Positions 44,638 to 52,519 of a stretch of 64,000 nt of DNA are shown piece after piece. Source of the stretch: Nocardia pneumoniae NBRC 100136 (GTDB lineage: Bacteria > Actinomycetota > Actinomycetes > Mycobacteriales > Mycobacteriaceae). The notes beneath the pieces were generated by a model. It had not been told where the DNA came from. It was given only the letters and a program-made list of their open reading frames with translations, and did no database searches. Within the stretch, counting starts at the first letter, position 1. Every line of letters starts with the position of its first letter. A program made the position numbers and the translations under genes. The DNA is taken from NCBI RefSeq assembly GCF_000308755.1, contig NZ_BAGF01000006.1, positions 124,001-188,000 on the forward strand, read 5' to 3'.

Positions 44638-45671
44638 TGGGCCTCCGATTCCAAAACAGTCACAAGGTTCTGCTGAAGGGCAGGCCCGCTGGTGGCATGG
44701 GCGAGGGCGCGATTCGCCGAGCCCGCCATGATCGCCTCGGCCGCGAAGCCGATGCGCTCCAGGCCCGCCGCGAACATGGGGTTGGCCGCCAGCGCGCCGC
44801 CGGACGGGTTGATCGCGGTGCCGTCGCGCAGGCCGATGGCCTCGGTGAGGATCAACTGCTGATGGCTGAACGGCGCGTGCAGTTCGGCGATGTCGAAACC
44901 GCTGGTGTCGGCGCCGGTGACGGCCTTGGCGGCGGCCGACGTCGAGGGGGAGACGGCGAGGTCGCGTGCGCCGAGCACCGGGGTGTCCACCCGGTGCGCC
45001 ATGCCGGTGATCCAGGCGGGACGCTCGCACAGTTCCCGGGCGCGATCACCGACCGCGAGCACGATCGCGGCCGCGCCGTCGGTGATCGGCGCGACATCGT
45101 GGGCGCGCAGCGGATCGGCGACATACGGTTTGTCCAGCAGGCTGTCGACGTCACCGGATTCGCCCGCGGCCACGGCCGCCATATCGCGCTCGGTCCAGCG
45201 CCCGGCGTCGAGCCCGGCGCGCGCCTGCAATCCGGCGATGGACAGCGCGTCCGGCCACAGCGGGGCGACCAGATAGGGGTCCAGCTGCATGGTGAGCACC
45301 TGGCGCAGCGTGCCCGCGGAGGACTTGCCGAAGCCGTACACCAGCGCGGTCTTCGCCTGCCCGGAACGCAGTTTCACCCACGCCTCGTACAGCGCCCACG
45401 CGGCGTCCATCTCCACGTGCGATTCGTTGATCGGCGGCACCGCGCCGATCGCGTCGACCGCCGAGATGAACGAGAACGCGCGTCCGGCAAGGTAATCGGA
45501 GGATCCCGAGCACCAGAAGTCGATATCGGACTTGGTGATGCCGAGTCGGTCGTAGAGCTGCTGGAAGCAGGGCACCAGCATCTCGACGCCGTTGGTGGTG
45601 CCGAAGGTCTCCGGCACGTGCGGTGCGTGGGCGAAACCCACGACCGCGATGTCGGTGGCGTTGTCAGTCAA
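44634..45671 (-). CDS. ltp4: Ltp4-like thiolase-fold lipid-transfer protein
   Basis: 345 residues: DIAVVGFAHAPHVPETFGTTNGVEMLVPCFQQLYDRLGI, DFWCSGSSDYLAGRAFSFISAVDAIGAVPPINESHVEMDAAWALYEAW, PITDGAAAIVLAVG, INPSGGALAANPMFAAGLERI. Start is TTG 45671 (GAGAGG upstream); no ATG or GTG nearby in frame fits. Counterpart of Rv3522, predicted to pair with the DUF35 protein and Ltp3 for retro-aldol removal of a side-chain unit; this function is by family analogy. Confidence 0.82.
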   Translation of the reverse strand: MTDNATDIAVVGFAHAPHVPETFGTTNGVEMLVPCFQQLYDRLGITKSDIDFWCSGSSDYLAGRAFSFISAVDAIGAVPPINESHVEMDAAWALYEAWVKLRSGQAKTALVYGFGKSSAGTLRQVLTMQLDPYLVAPLWPDALSIAGLQARAGLDAGRWTERDMAAVAAGESGDVDSLLDKPYVADPLRAHDVAPITDGAAAIVLAVGDRARELCERPAWITGMAHRVDTPVLGARDLAVSPSTSAAAKAVTGADTSGFDIAELHAPFSHQQLILTEAIGLRDGTAINPSGGALAANPMFAAGLERIGFAAEAIMAGSANRALAHATSGPALQQNLVTVLESEAQ

Positions 45672-45683
45672 CGTGCGCCTCTC

Positions 45684-46778
45684 TCAGAGGTGATGCTTGT
45701 AGGTCTCGTAGTCGGCGTCCGGCTCGCCGGTGGGACGGAAGTGGTCCACGTTCTCCAGGCCGTAGCCCCACTCCTCGCGCGGCTTCCACACCGCCTCCAC
45801 CCGCATGCCCATCCGCACTTCGCTGGCGTCGCAGCCGAGCACCAGGTGCAGCACCGGGATGTCCGCGCCGTCCAGCAGCACATACGCCGCGACATACGGC
45901 GGCTTGATCCGCTGCCCGAGGAACGGCACGTTGACGATGCAGAACGTGGTCACCGTCCCGCGGTCGGGCAGCTCGATGAAGTCGTTGGTCGGCCTGCCAT
46001 CGGTCGGGTTCGCGCCGCGCGGCGGGAAGTACACCTTGCCCGCGGCGTCCGTGCGCGCTCCGATCAGCTTGCCCTCGGCGAGTCCGCGCAGGTAGACGGT
46101 CTCCTGCGGGGAGGCGGTGTGCTTGTAGGACAGGTCGACCGGGGTGGTGATCATGGTGACCGGCTCGGCCGCTGGACCGGATTCGGCAGGCGCGCCGGAC
46201 TTCTCGCCGGGCTCGAAGCACGCGATGTCCCGAATGCTGCCCTCGGTCCGCGCCGCCCACCGAGCGGTTACCCGCAGGCCGGTGTGGATGTCCTCCGGCG
46301 CGGCGACGTCGACGGCGTGCAGCAACGTGGTGTCCGCGCCATCGAGCCGGATCAACGCCCAGGCGAACGGGCGGTCGAACGGTTGGCCGGGCAGCGGGTC
46401 ACGTACCCAGGTCCACGATTCGACGGTGCCGGTGTCGGCGACGTCGACGAATTCGGTCAGCGGTTCGGCGGTGATCGGGTCGTATTCCGGCGGCGGCACG
46501 ATCACCCGGCCGTCCGAGCCGCGCGCGCCGACGATCTTGCGGTCGCGCAGGTTGGTCAAGAACGTCCCGATGGTGGTTCCGACGGAGCGGGTGTAATCGA
46601 AACGCACCCGCAGGGGCGCGCTGAGTACCTCGGGCGCTGGGTCAGATTGGCGGCGCTCCCGGGGCCCTGCGTGGTTACGCTCCGCTGCCGCCTCCGGGCC
46701 CGTCGCTCGCGCCGCAGTGTCCAATCCCGTGCCGCTCCCACCCGCGATTGTCGTGGATGCAGTATTCCCCTGAGTCAC
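45684..46778 (-). CDS. Tandem DUF35 OB-fold protein (Rv3521 counterpart)
   Basis: 364 residues with two DUF35-type halves: about 60-200 (LRVRFDYTRSVGTTIGTFLTNLRDRKIVGAR ... GTVESWTWV ... FAWALIRLDGADTTLLHAVD) and 215-350 (PVDLSYKHTASPQETVYLRGLAEGKLIGART ... GTVTTFCIVNVPF ... AAYVLLDGADIPVLHLVLG). The Cys pairs of a zinc ribbon are not evident. DUF35 proteins bind acyl-CoA and activate Ltp-type aldolases. GTG 46778 starts just after the KstR motif; first gene of the operon, 12 bases before ltp4. Confidence 0.85.
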   Translation of the reverse strand: MTQGNTASTTIAGGSGTGLDTAARATGPEAAAERNHAGPRERRQSDPAPEVLSAPLRVRFDYTRSVGTTIGTFLTNLRDRKIVGARGSDGRVIVPPPEYDPITAEPLTEFVDVADTGTVESWTWVRDPLPGQPFDRPFAWALIRLDGADTTLLHAVDVAAPEDIHTGLRVTARWAARTEGSIRDIACFEPGEKSGAPAESGPAAEPVTMITTPVDLSYKHTASPQETVYLRGLAEGKLIGARTDAAGKVYFPPRGANPTDGRPTNDFIELPDRGTVTTFCIVNVPFLGQRIKPPYVAAYVLLDGADIPVLHLVLGCDASEVRMGMRVEAVWKPREEWGYGLENVDHFRPTGEPDADYETYKHHL

Positions 46779-46787
46779 GATATCGAG

Positions 46788-46801
46788 TAGAACAGGTTCT
46801 A
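46788..46801. promoter_or_regulatory. KstR operator for the DUF35-ltp operon
   Basis: TAGAACAGGTTCTA, near-perfect palindrome, 9 bases upstream of the DUF35 GTG on the minus strand. Also 90 bases ahead of the divergent LLM gene. Confidence 0.83.
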
Positions 46802-46891
46802 ACTCTGGTGGCAAGCGGCGGTGTGGACGATGGGCCGAGAGGCTCGCTGACGCCGCCGAGGCAAACGCAGTCGATCGGAAAGGGGTCCGGT

Positions 46892-47926
46892 GTGAAGTTC
46901 GGATTGCAACTCGGGTACTGGATGGCTCAGCCGCCCGCGAACGCGGGGGAACTGGTGGTGGCGGCCGAGGAAGCCGGGTTCGACGCCGTGTTCGCCGCCG
47001 AGTCCTGGGGGTCGGACGCCTTCGGCCCGCTCACCTGGTGGGGATCCTCGACCCGGCGGGTACGCCTCGGGACCTCGGTGGTGCAGATGTCCGCGCGCAC
47101 GCCCGCGGCGACCGCCATGCATGCGCTCACCCTCGATCACCTCAGCGGCGGCCGCGCGATTCTCGGCCTCGGCGTCTCCGGCCCGCAGGTGGTGGAGGGC
47201 TGGTACGGGCAGCCGTTCGCCAAGCCGTTGCAGCGCACCAGGGAGTACGTCGACATCGTGCGCAAGGTGTTGGCCCGCGAGGCGCCGGTCACCAGCGACG
47301 GCCCGCACTACCCACTGCCCTACACCGGGCCGGGCTCGCTCGGACTCGGCAAGCCGCTCAAGCCGATCGTGCATCCGCTACGTGCGGATTTGCCGATCTG
47401 GCTGGGCGCGGAGGGGCCGAAGAACGTGGCTCTCACCGCCGAGATCGCCGACGGCTGGCTGGCCATCTACTACGCGCCCCGGCTGGCCGGGATGTACAAC
47501 GACTGGCTCGACGAGGGCTTCGCCAGGGCGGGTGCGCGGCGCGGCAGGGACGATTTCGAGATCGCCGCCAGTTGCCAGGTGGTGATCACCGACGATCCGG
47601 CGAGCGAGTTGGAGCGGATGCGCTGGATCATGGCGCTCTACATCGGCGGCATGGGCGCGCCGGAGCTGAACTTCCACGCCCAGGTGTATCGGCGGATGGG
47701 CTATGACCGCGAGGTCGACGAGATCGGGCGGCTGTTCCAGGCGGGCAAGAAGGCCGAGGCCGCTGCGGCGGTGCCGGACGAGCTGATTCTGGACACCGCG
47801 ATCATCGGCGACGAGCAGCACGTCCGGGGGCAGCTGAAGGTGTGGGAGGCCGCCGGCGTCACCATGATGCTGGTTTCGGTTCCCGATATCGCGCAATTGC
47901 GCCGGTTGGCACCCCTTGTCGAATAG
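46892..47926 (+). CDS. LLM-class F420-dependent oxidoreductase (Rv3520c counterpart)
   Basis: 344 residues: VKFGLQLGYWMAQPPANAGELVVAAEEAGFDAVFAAESWGSDAFGPL, VRLGTSVVQMSARTPAATAMHALTLDHLSGGRAILGLGVSGPQVVEGWYGQPF, LPIWLGAEGPKNVALTAEIADGWLAIYYAP. This is a different subgroup from the 42.5 kb LLM gene. GTG 46892 with AAAGGGG. Divergent from the DUF35-ltp operon as Rv3520c is from Rv3521. Activity on steroids is inferred from regulon context only. Confidence 0.85.
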   Translation: MKFGLQLGYWMAQPPANAGELVVAAEEAGFDAVFAAESWGSDAFGPLTWWGSSTRRVRLGTSVVQMSARTPAATAMHALTLDHLSGGRAILGLGVSGPQVVEGWYGQPFAKPLQRTREYVDIVRKVLAREAPVTSDGPHYPLPYTGPGSLGLGKPLKPIVHPLRADLPIWLGAEGPKNVALTAEIADGWLAIYYAPRLAGMYNDWLDEGFARAGARRGRDDFEIAASCQVVITDDPASELERMRWIMALYIGGMGAPELNFHAQVYRRMGYDREVDEIGRLFQAGKKAEAAAAVPDELILDTAIIGDEQHVRGQLKVWEAAGVTMMLVSVPDIAQLRRLAPLVE

Positions 47927-47940
47927 TAGAACACGTTCTA
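47927..47940. promoter_or_regulatory. Perfect KstR palindrome upstream of acyl-CoA synthetase
   Basis: TAGAACACGTTCTA is fully symmetric except the central pair and begins right after the LLM stop. A -10-like TAAATT (47939-47944) overlaps its end and precedes the GTG by 7 bases. Confidence 0.88.
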
Positions 47941-47951
47941 AATTCAATGGC

Positions 47952-49511
47952 GTGGTGACGACGCAGGAGTCAGTGGAAATTCTCGGTCTGTGGAACATCG
48001 CCGAAGCCGAACCCGATCGGATCGCGATGGTCGATCCGGCGGGCCGGGAGGTGACGTATCGCGAATTGGCAACGCTGGCCAATCGTTACGCCACCGGCCT
48101 GCGGGGGCTCGGCTTGAATACCGGCGATGTGCTGGTGAGCATGGTGCACAACTGTGTGGAGGCGGTGGCCGCCTATTTCGCGGCCTATCAGTCCGGGTTG
48201 TACATCGTCGCGGTGAACTGGCATCTCACCGGCCCGGAGGTGGCCTACATCCTCGGCGACAGCGAGGCGAAGGCGTTCATCGCCAGCGATCGTTTCGCCG
48301 CCACCGCGAAGGCCGCGGCCGACGAGGCGGGACTGCCCGCGACGGCGCGGTTCGCGGTGGGCGAGATCGAGGGTTTCAAGTCGGTGGCCTGGCTCGGCGC
48401 CGCCGACACCGGGCGTCCGACCGATCGCAGCACGGGCGCGCCGATGCTCTACACGTCCGGAACCACGGGACGGCCCAAGGGAGTTCGGCGCCCGCTCACC
48501 GGCGCCGACCCGGATGTCGTTCCGCCGCACACCACCGCGTTCTTCGGACTCTTCGGCCTCGCGCCCTATGACGATCACGTGCACATCTGCGGCTCGCCGC
48601 TGTATCACACGGCGGTGTTGAACTTCGCCACCATCTCGATTCAGTTGGGCCACAAGCTCGTTCTGATGGATCGCTGGGACGCGGAGGAAATGCTGCGGCT
48701 GATCGACAAGTACCGGGTGACGCACAGCCACATGGTGCCCACCCAGTTCCACCGCCTGCTCGCGCTGCCGGAGGAAGTGCGCGCCAAGTACGACGTCTCC
48801 TCGCTGCGCAGCATGGTGCACGGCGCCGCGCCCTGCCCGCAGGAGACCAAACGGCAGATGCTCGAGTGGTGGGGCCCGACCGTCACCGAGTACTACGCGG
48901 CCACCGAGGGCGGCGGGACGGTGATCAACGGCACCGAGTGGTTGCGCAAGCCTGGCTCGGTGGGCAAGGCGTGGCCGTGGTCGGTGATCAAGGTGCTCAG
49001 CGAAGAGGACGGCTCCGAGGTCCCGGTCGGCGAACCCGGCCTGGTCTACATGCGCATGGGCGCTTCGAGTTTCGAGTACCACCACGACAAGGCCAAGACC
49101 GAGGACTCGCGCGTGGGTGATCTGTTCACCGTCGGCGACATCGGTCATCTCGACGAGGACAGCTACCTCTACCTGCACGACCGGCGCTCGGACCTGATCC
49201 TGTCCGGCGGTGTGAACATCTATCCCGCCGAGATCGAGAACGTCCTGATCACCCACCCGAAGGTCGCGGACGTCGCGGTTTTCGGCATCCCGCATCCCGA
49301 TTGGGGTCAGGAAGTGAAGGCGGTCGTGCAGCCCGCGGAGGGATTCGAGGGCAACGACGAACTCACCACCGAGCTACTCACCTTCGCCGCAACGCAATTG
49401 GCCAAGTACAAGATGCCCAAGTCGATCGACTACCTCCCCGAACTACCACGCGACCCCAACGGCAAGCTCTACAAGCGCAAACTCCGCGACCGCTACATCC
49501 CGGCGCAGTAA
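47952..49511 (+). CDS. Acyl-CoA synthetase of the steroid regulon
   Basis: 519-residue ANL-family ligase: AMVDPAGREVTYRELATLANRYATGLRGLGL, MLYTSGTTGRPKGVRRPL, HICGSPLYHTAVLNFATI, EYYAATEGGGTVINGTEW, FTVGDIGHLDEDSYLYLHDRRSDLILSGGVNIYPAEIENVL, and Lys in PNGKLYKRKLRDRY. Not FadD19 (52.5 kb) or FadD3 (24 kb); probably activates another steroid side-chain acid or cholate-type substrate, inferred from the KstR motif. GTG 47952 lacks a ribosome site and sits 7 bases after TAAATT: leaderless start. Confidence 0.85.
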   Translation: MVTTQESVEILGLWNIAEAEPDRIAMVDPAGREVTYRELATLANRYATGLRGLGLNTGDVLVSMVHNCVEAVAAYFAAYQSGLYIVAVNWHLTGPEVAYILGDSEAKAFIASDRFAATAKAAADEAGLPATARFAVGEIEGFKSVAWLGAADTGRPTDRSTGAPMLYTSGTTGRPKGVRRPLTGADPDVVPPHTTAFFGLFGLAPYDDHVHICGSPLYHTAVLNFATISIQLGHKLVLMDRWDAEEMLRLIDKYRVTHSHMVPTQFHRLLALPEEVRAKYDVSSLRSMVHGAAPCPQETKRQMLEWWGPTVTEYYAATEGGGTVINGTEWLRKPGSVGKAWPWSVIKVLSEEDGSEVPVGEPGLVYMRMGASSFEYHHDKAKTEDSRVGDLFTVGDIGHLDEDSYLYLHDRRSDLILSGGVNIYPAEIENVLITHPKVADVAVFGIPHPDWGQEVKAVVQPAEGFEGNDELTTELLTFAATQLAKYKMPKSIDYLPELPRDPNGKLYKRKLRDRYIPAQ

Positions 49512-49524
49512 CGCGGCCCGGTGA

Positions 49525-49986
49525 GATCCGGGGTAGTCAAATGGTTGCTCTCTCTGGCCCTGAAGCCACCATTTGACTCCCGTCGATGCTCTCGAGTTCT
49601 CCAACGCAACCACAGCCGGTTGACTGGGCTGGGACTGCGGGTGCGTGATCGACGGCGGGAGGTAAGTCGGTACGGCCCCCAGCGTGCCCAGCACTGCTCC
49701 AGTACAAGCATGGAGGGTGTACTCAGCTCGGGGCATCGCCAGGGACTTCTCCGCGGCAGGCTTCGAGTGATGCCCGCCTACCATTGTTTTCTCTGGCGGT
49801 GCTGGGCGCGTCGAGTGCCGTACCCGGCTTACCTCCCGCAGTTGGTCACATCCCGTGGGCTTCCAGCGTGGCCAACCGGCTGTGGTTGCGTTCAGAAATC
49901 CCGGCTGAGGGGCTTTCGCGGGATCGAGGGTAGTCAAATGGTGGCTCTCTTTTGCCCTGCAGCCGCCATTTGACTCCCCTCGATGC
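49525..49986. repeat. Large nested inverted-repeat element without a gene
   Basis: The left end (GATCCGGGGTAGTCAAATGG, 49525-49544) and right end (CCATTTGACTCCCCTCGATGC, 49966-49986) are inverted copies. Each end is itself a hairpin: AGTCAAATGG (49535-49544) with CCATTTGACT (49569-49578), and AGTCAAATGG (49932-49941) with CCATTTGACT (49966-49975). Inside, CAACGCAACCACAGCCGGTT (49602-49621) recurs inverted at 49873-49892, and the GGGAGGTAAGTCGGTACGG-like block near 49650 is inverted near 49820. Arms of ~170-200 bp, centre ~90 bp. No credible coding frame; MITE-like. Confidence 0.75.
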
Positions 49987-50000
49987 TTCAGTTCACTTGA

Positions 50001-51002
50001 TCAGCGCACCGGCTCGCGGAGTTCGGGGGCGAGGCCGAAGAGCGGGAAGAGCTTCTCGGTGTCGAGGAAGAAGTTCAGCCCGGCGATGGTGTGGCCGTCG
50101 AGTTCCAGCACCGTGATCGACCACGGCACCCACACGCCCGGCTCGGCGCCCGGCTTGTAGTGGCCGAAGGCGGGCAGGCCGTTGGCGCCCGCCAACCGCA
50201 CCAGTCGCGAATCGCGGCAGGCGCTTCCGGTGCCGAGCATGAACGCGGCCACGTTCTCCGGGCCGGAGATCCACAGCTCGATCGGCGGCATGGACAGTGC
50301 CACATCCTCTTTCAGCAACGAGGTGAGCGTGTCCATGTCGTAGGCCTCGAACGCCTTGACGAAGTTGTCCACCAGTCTGCGCTGGTCCTCGTCGGTCTCG
50401 TCGTAGCTATCGGTCGTTGTCGGCTGGACCTTGGACATGGTGGCCCGCGCCCGCTGCAGGGCGCTGTTCACCGACGCGGGTGACATGGTGAGCGCCTCGG
50501 CGGTCTCGCTGGCGGAGAACCGCAGGACCTCGCGCATGATCAGGATCGCGCGCTGGGTGGCGGGCAGGTGCTGGCAGGCGGCGACGAAGGCCAAGCGCAG
50601 GGTGTCCTTGGCGCTGGCGTGCTCGGCCGGATCGGCGCCGAAGGCGAGCGCGTTCGGGATGGGCTCGATCCAGACGTAGTCCGGCTGCGGCGCCGGGAGC
50701 GGCGAATCCGGCCGCGACGGACCGGACAGATCCATCGGACGTGCCCTGCGCTGCGGGCCGTCGAGCATGTCGAGGCAGACGTTCGTGGTGATCTTGTAGA
50801 GCCAGGATCGGAGGCTGGCCCGGCCCTCGAACGAGGCATAGGACTTCCACGCGCGGGTGAAGGTCTCCTGCACCGCGTCTTCCGCTTCGAAGGAGGAGCC
50901 GAGCATGCGGTAGGCGTACGCGCACAGCTCTCTGCGATGGGTCTCGAACGAGGCGAGCACGTCGGGAGCGAGGCCCGCGGAGGAGCCGGGCGAGTCGTTC
51001 AT
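50001..51002 (-). CDS. ECF sigma factor with C-terminal SnoaL-like domain
   Basis: 333 residues. Sigma-2: ELCAYAYRMLGSSFEAEDAVQETFTRAWKSYASFEGRASLRSWLYKITTNVCLDMLD. Sigma-4: LPATQRAILIMREVLRFSASETAEALTMSPASVNSALQRARATM. The last ~115 residues (DQRRLVDNFVKAFEAYDMDTLTSLLKEDVALSMPP...) are SnoaL/NTF2-like, as in SigG/SigJ-type ECF factors where this domain takes the place of an anti-sigma factor. ATG 51002, AGGGTGG upstream. Divergent from a VOC-family gene, probably its target. Confidence 0.88.
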   Translation of the reverse strand: MNDSPGSSAGLAPDVLASFETHRRELCAYAYRMLGSSFEAEDAVQETFTRAWKSYASFEGRASLRSWLYKITTNVCLDMLDGPQRRARPMDLSGPSRPDSPLPAPQPDYVWIEPIPNALAFGADPAEHASAKDTLRLAFVAACQHLPATQRAILIMREVLRFSASETAEALTMSPASVNSALQRARATMSKVQPTTTDSYDETDEDQRRLVDNFVKAFEAYDMDTLTSLLKEDVALSMPPIELWISGPENVAAFMLGTGSACRDSRLVRLAGANGLPAFGHYKPGAEPGVWVPWSITVLELDGHTIAGLNFFLDTEKLFPLFGLAPELREPVR

Positions 51003-51184
51003 GGGTGCCACCCTGCCACAGGCCACCGACACAAAACAGGCCTCGAGCTCGAGCGCCCGCACCGATCAAGATCATTAAACCTGTGCGGTTTGTGGGACGT
51101 GTCACCTTTGCCGTGACGATGAGTTTTTCCGGGATGGCCCGTCATATCCAGTGACACGAACGATGCGCTCGAAAGGACGAGGCC

Positions 51185-51604
51185 ATGAGCAGCAAGATGA
51201 TCTTCATCAATCTCCCCGTCGACGACCTGAACCGGTCGAAGACCTTCTACGAGGCACTGGGCTGGAAGGTCAACCAGGAGTTCACCGACGACAACGCCGC
51301 CTGCATCGTGGTCGACGACAACATCTGCCTGATGCTGCTCACCAAGGATTTCTTCACCACCTTCAGCAAGCGGCCGCTGGCCGACACGAAGGCGGCGATC
51401 AATGCCGCATACGCGCTGTCGCTCGGCAGCGCCGCGGAGGTCGACAGTCTCACCGCCGCCGCGCTTGCGGCGGGCGCGACCGAAGAGGTGAACGAGGACA
51501 AGCGCGCGCAGGAGGCGCAGGTCGGCATGCACGGCCGCACGTTCATCGATCCCGACGGCCACCAGTGGGAGCCGTTCTGGATGGACTACCCGGGCAGCAA
51601 CTGA
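51185..51604 (+). CDS. VOC (glyoxalase/bleomycin-resistance-like) protein
   Basis: 139 residues: MIFINLPVDDLNRSKTFYEALGWKVNQEFTDDNAACIVVDDNICLMLLTKDFF and HGRTFIDPDGHQWEPFWMDYPGS. One betaalphabetabetabeta module plus partner; the metal residues of true glyoxalase I are not all evident, so it may bind rather than convert a ligand. ATG 51185 with AAGGACGAGG. Faces the ECF sigma gene, a common pairing for this sigma type. Ends 15 bases before a very strong hairpin. Confidence 0.83.
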   Translation: MSSKMIFINLPVDDLNRSKTFYEALGWKVNQEFTDDNAACIVVDDNICLMLLTKDFFTTFSKRPLADTKAAINAAYALSLGSAAEVDSLTAAALAAGATEEVNEDKRAQEAQVGMHGRTFIDPDGHQWEPFWMDYPGSN

Positions 51605-51618
51605 GCCCGGCGAGGGGT

Positions 51619-51670
51619 CGCCCCCCGATGCGTGTGCGCGCCGACCGGCGCGCACACGCATCGGGGGGCG
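51619..51670. terminator. 24-bp perfect hairpin between VOC and echA19
   Basis: Left arm 51619-51642, loop GACC (51643-51646), right arm 51647-51670, no mismatches. Lies between convergent stops at 51604 and 51683, so a two-way terminator; exceptionally long stem. Confidence 0.85.
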
Positions 51671-51682
51671 TTGCGCTTTCGC

Positions 51683-52465
51683 TTAGTTGCCGGTGAAAGT
51701 GGGCTTGCGCTTCTCCGCGAACGCTTTGGGGCCTTCCTTGGCGTCGGCCGAGCGGAACACCGCCATGCCGAGCTTGGCGTCGATCTGGAACGCGTCCTCT
51801 TCCGGCATGGCCTCGGTCTCCCGGATGGTGCGCAGGATGGCCTGCACCGCGAGGGGACCGTTGGCGGCGATCAGCCCGGCGAGTTCGAGTGCCTTGTCCA
51901 GCGCCGTTCCGTCCGGCACCACATGCCCGATCAGGCCGACCTCCTTGGCTTCCGCCGCCGTGATGTGCCGACCGGTGAGCAGGATGTCGGCCGCGACGGT
52001 GTAGGGGATCTGGCGGACCAGCCGCACCGCCGAGCCGCCCAGCGGGAACAGGCCCCAACGCGCTTCGGACACACCGAATTTCGCGCTCTCCCCGGCCACG
52101 CGGATGTCGGTGCCCTGCAGGATCTCGGTGCCGCCCGCGATGGCGGGGCCCTCGACCGCCGCGATCAGCGGCTTGGTGAGCCTGCGGCCCTTGAGCAGCG
52201 CCTCCAGTTTGGCCGGATTCCAGCCGCCGCCCTCCATGGTGTCGCCGGGGTGCGCGGAAGTCATGCCCTTGAGATCGGCGCCCGCGCAGAACGCGCCGCC
52301 CGCGCCGGTCAGGATCGCCACTCGAATGTCCGGATCGCTGTCCACCTGGTCCCAGGCGGACTTCATGATCGCCATCATCTCGCCGGTCAGCGCGTTGCGC
52401 GCCTCGGGCCGGTTCATGGTGACGATGAGGACATGGTCGCGCTTCTCGACGAGGCAGTGCGGCAT
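51683..52465 (-). CDS. echA19: EchA19, steroid enoyl-CoA hydratase
   Basis: 260-residue crotonase: [45 protein letters not shown] (oxyanion strand), [53 protein letters not shown] with the hydratase Glu. EchA19 hydrates steroid side-chain enoyl-CoAs. ATG 52465 with AGGAGA. Divergent from fadD19 across a KstR motif, same layout as Rv3516/Rv3515c. Confidence 0.92.
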   Translation of the reverse strand: MPHCLVEKRDHVLIVTMNRPEARNALTGEMMAIMKSAWDQVDSDPDIRVAILTGAGGAFCAGADLKGMTSAHPGDTMEGGGWNPAKLEALLKGRRLTKPLIAAVEGPAIAGGTEILQGTDIRVAGESAKFGVSEARWGLFPLGGSAVRLVRQIPYTVAADILLTGRHITAAEAKEVGLIGHVVPDGTALDKALELAGLIAANGPLAVQAILRTIRETEAMPEEDAFQIDAKLGMAVFRSADAKEGPKAFAEKRKPTFTGN

Positions 52466-52502
52466 TGCTGATTCTCCTGACTTCGAGCCTTGTCAGAAAC
52501 AG

Positions 52503-52514
52503 TAACACGTTCTA
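52503..52514. promoter_or_regulatory. KstR operator between echA19 and fadD19
   Basis: TAACACGTTCTA, KstR core AACACGTT. Its end overlaps the -10-like TATTTT (52513-52518) of fadD19. Confidence 0.8.
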
Positions 52515-52519
52515 TTTTT

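Noticed and set aside
49525-49986. Insertion sequence or CRISPR array
   Set aside because: No transposase frame and no regularly spaced direct repeats; the repeats are inverted and nested.
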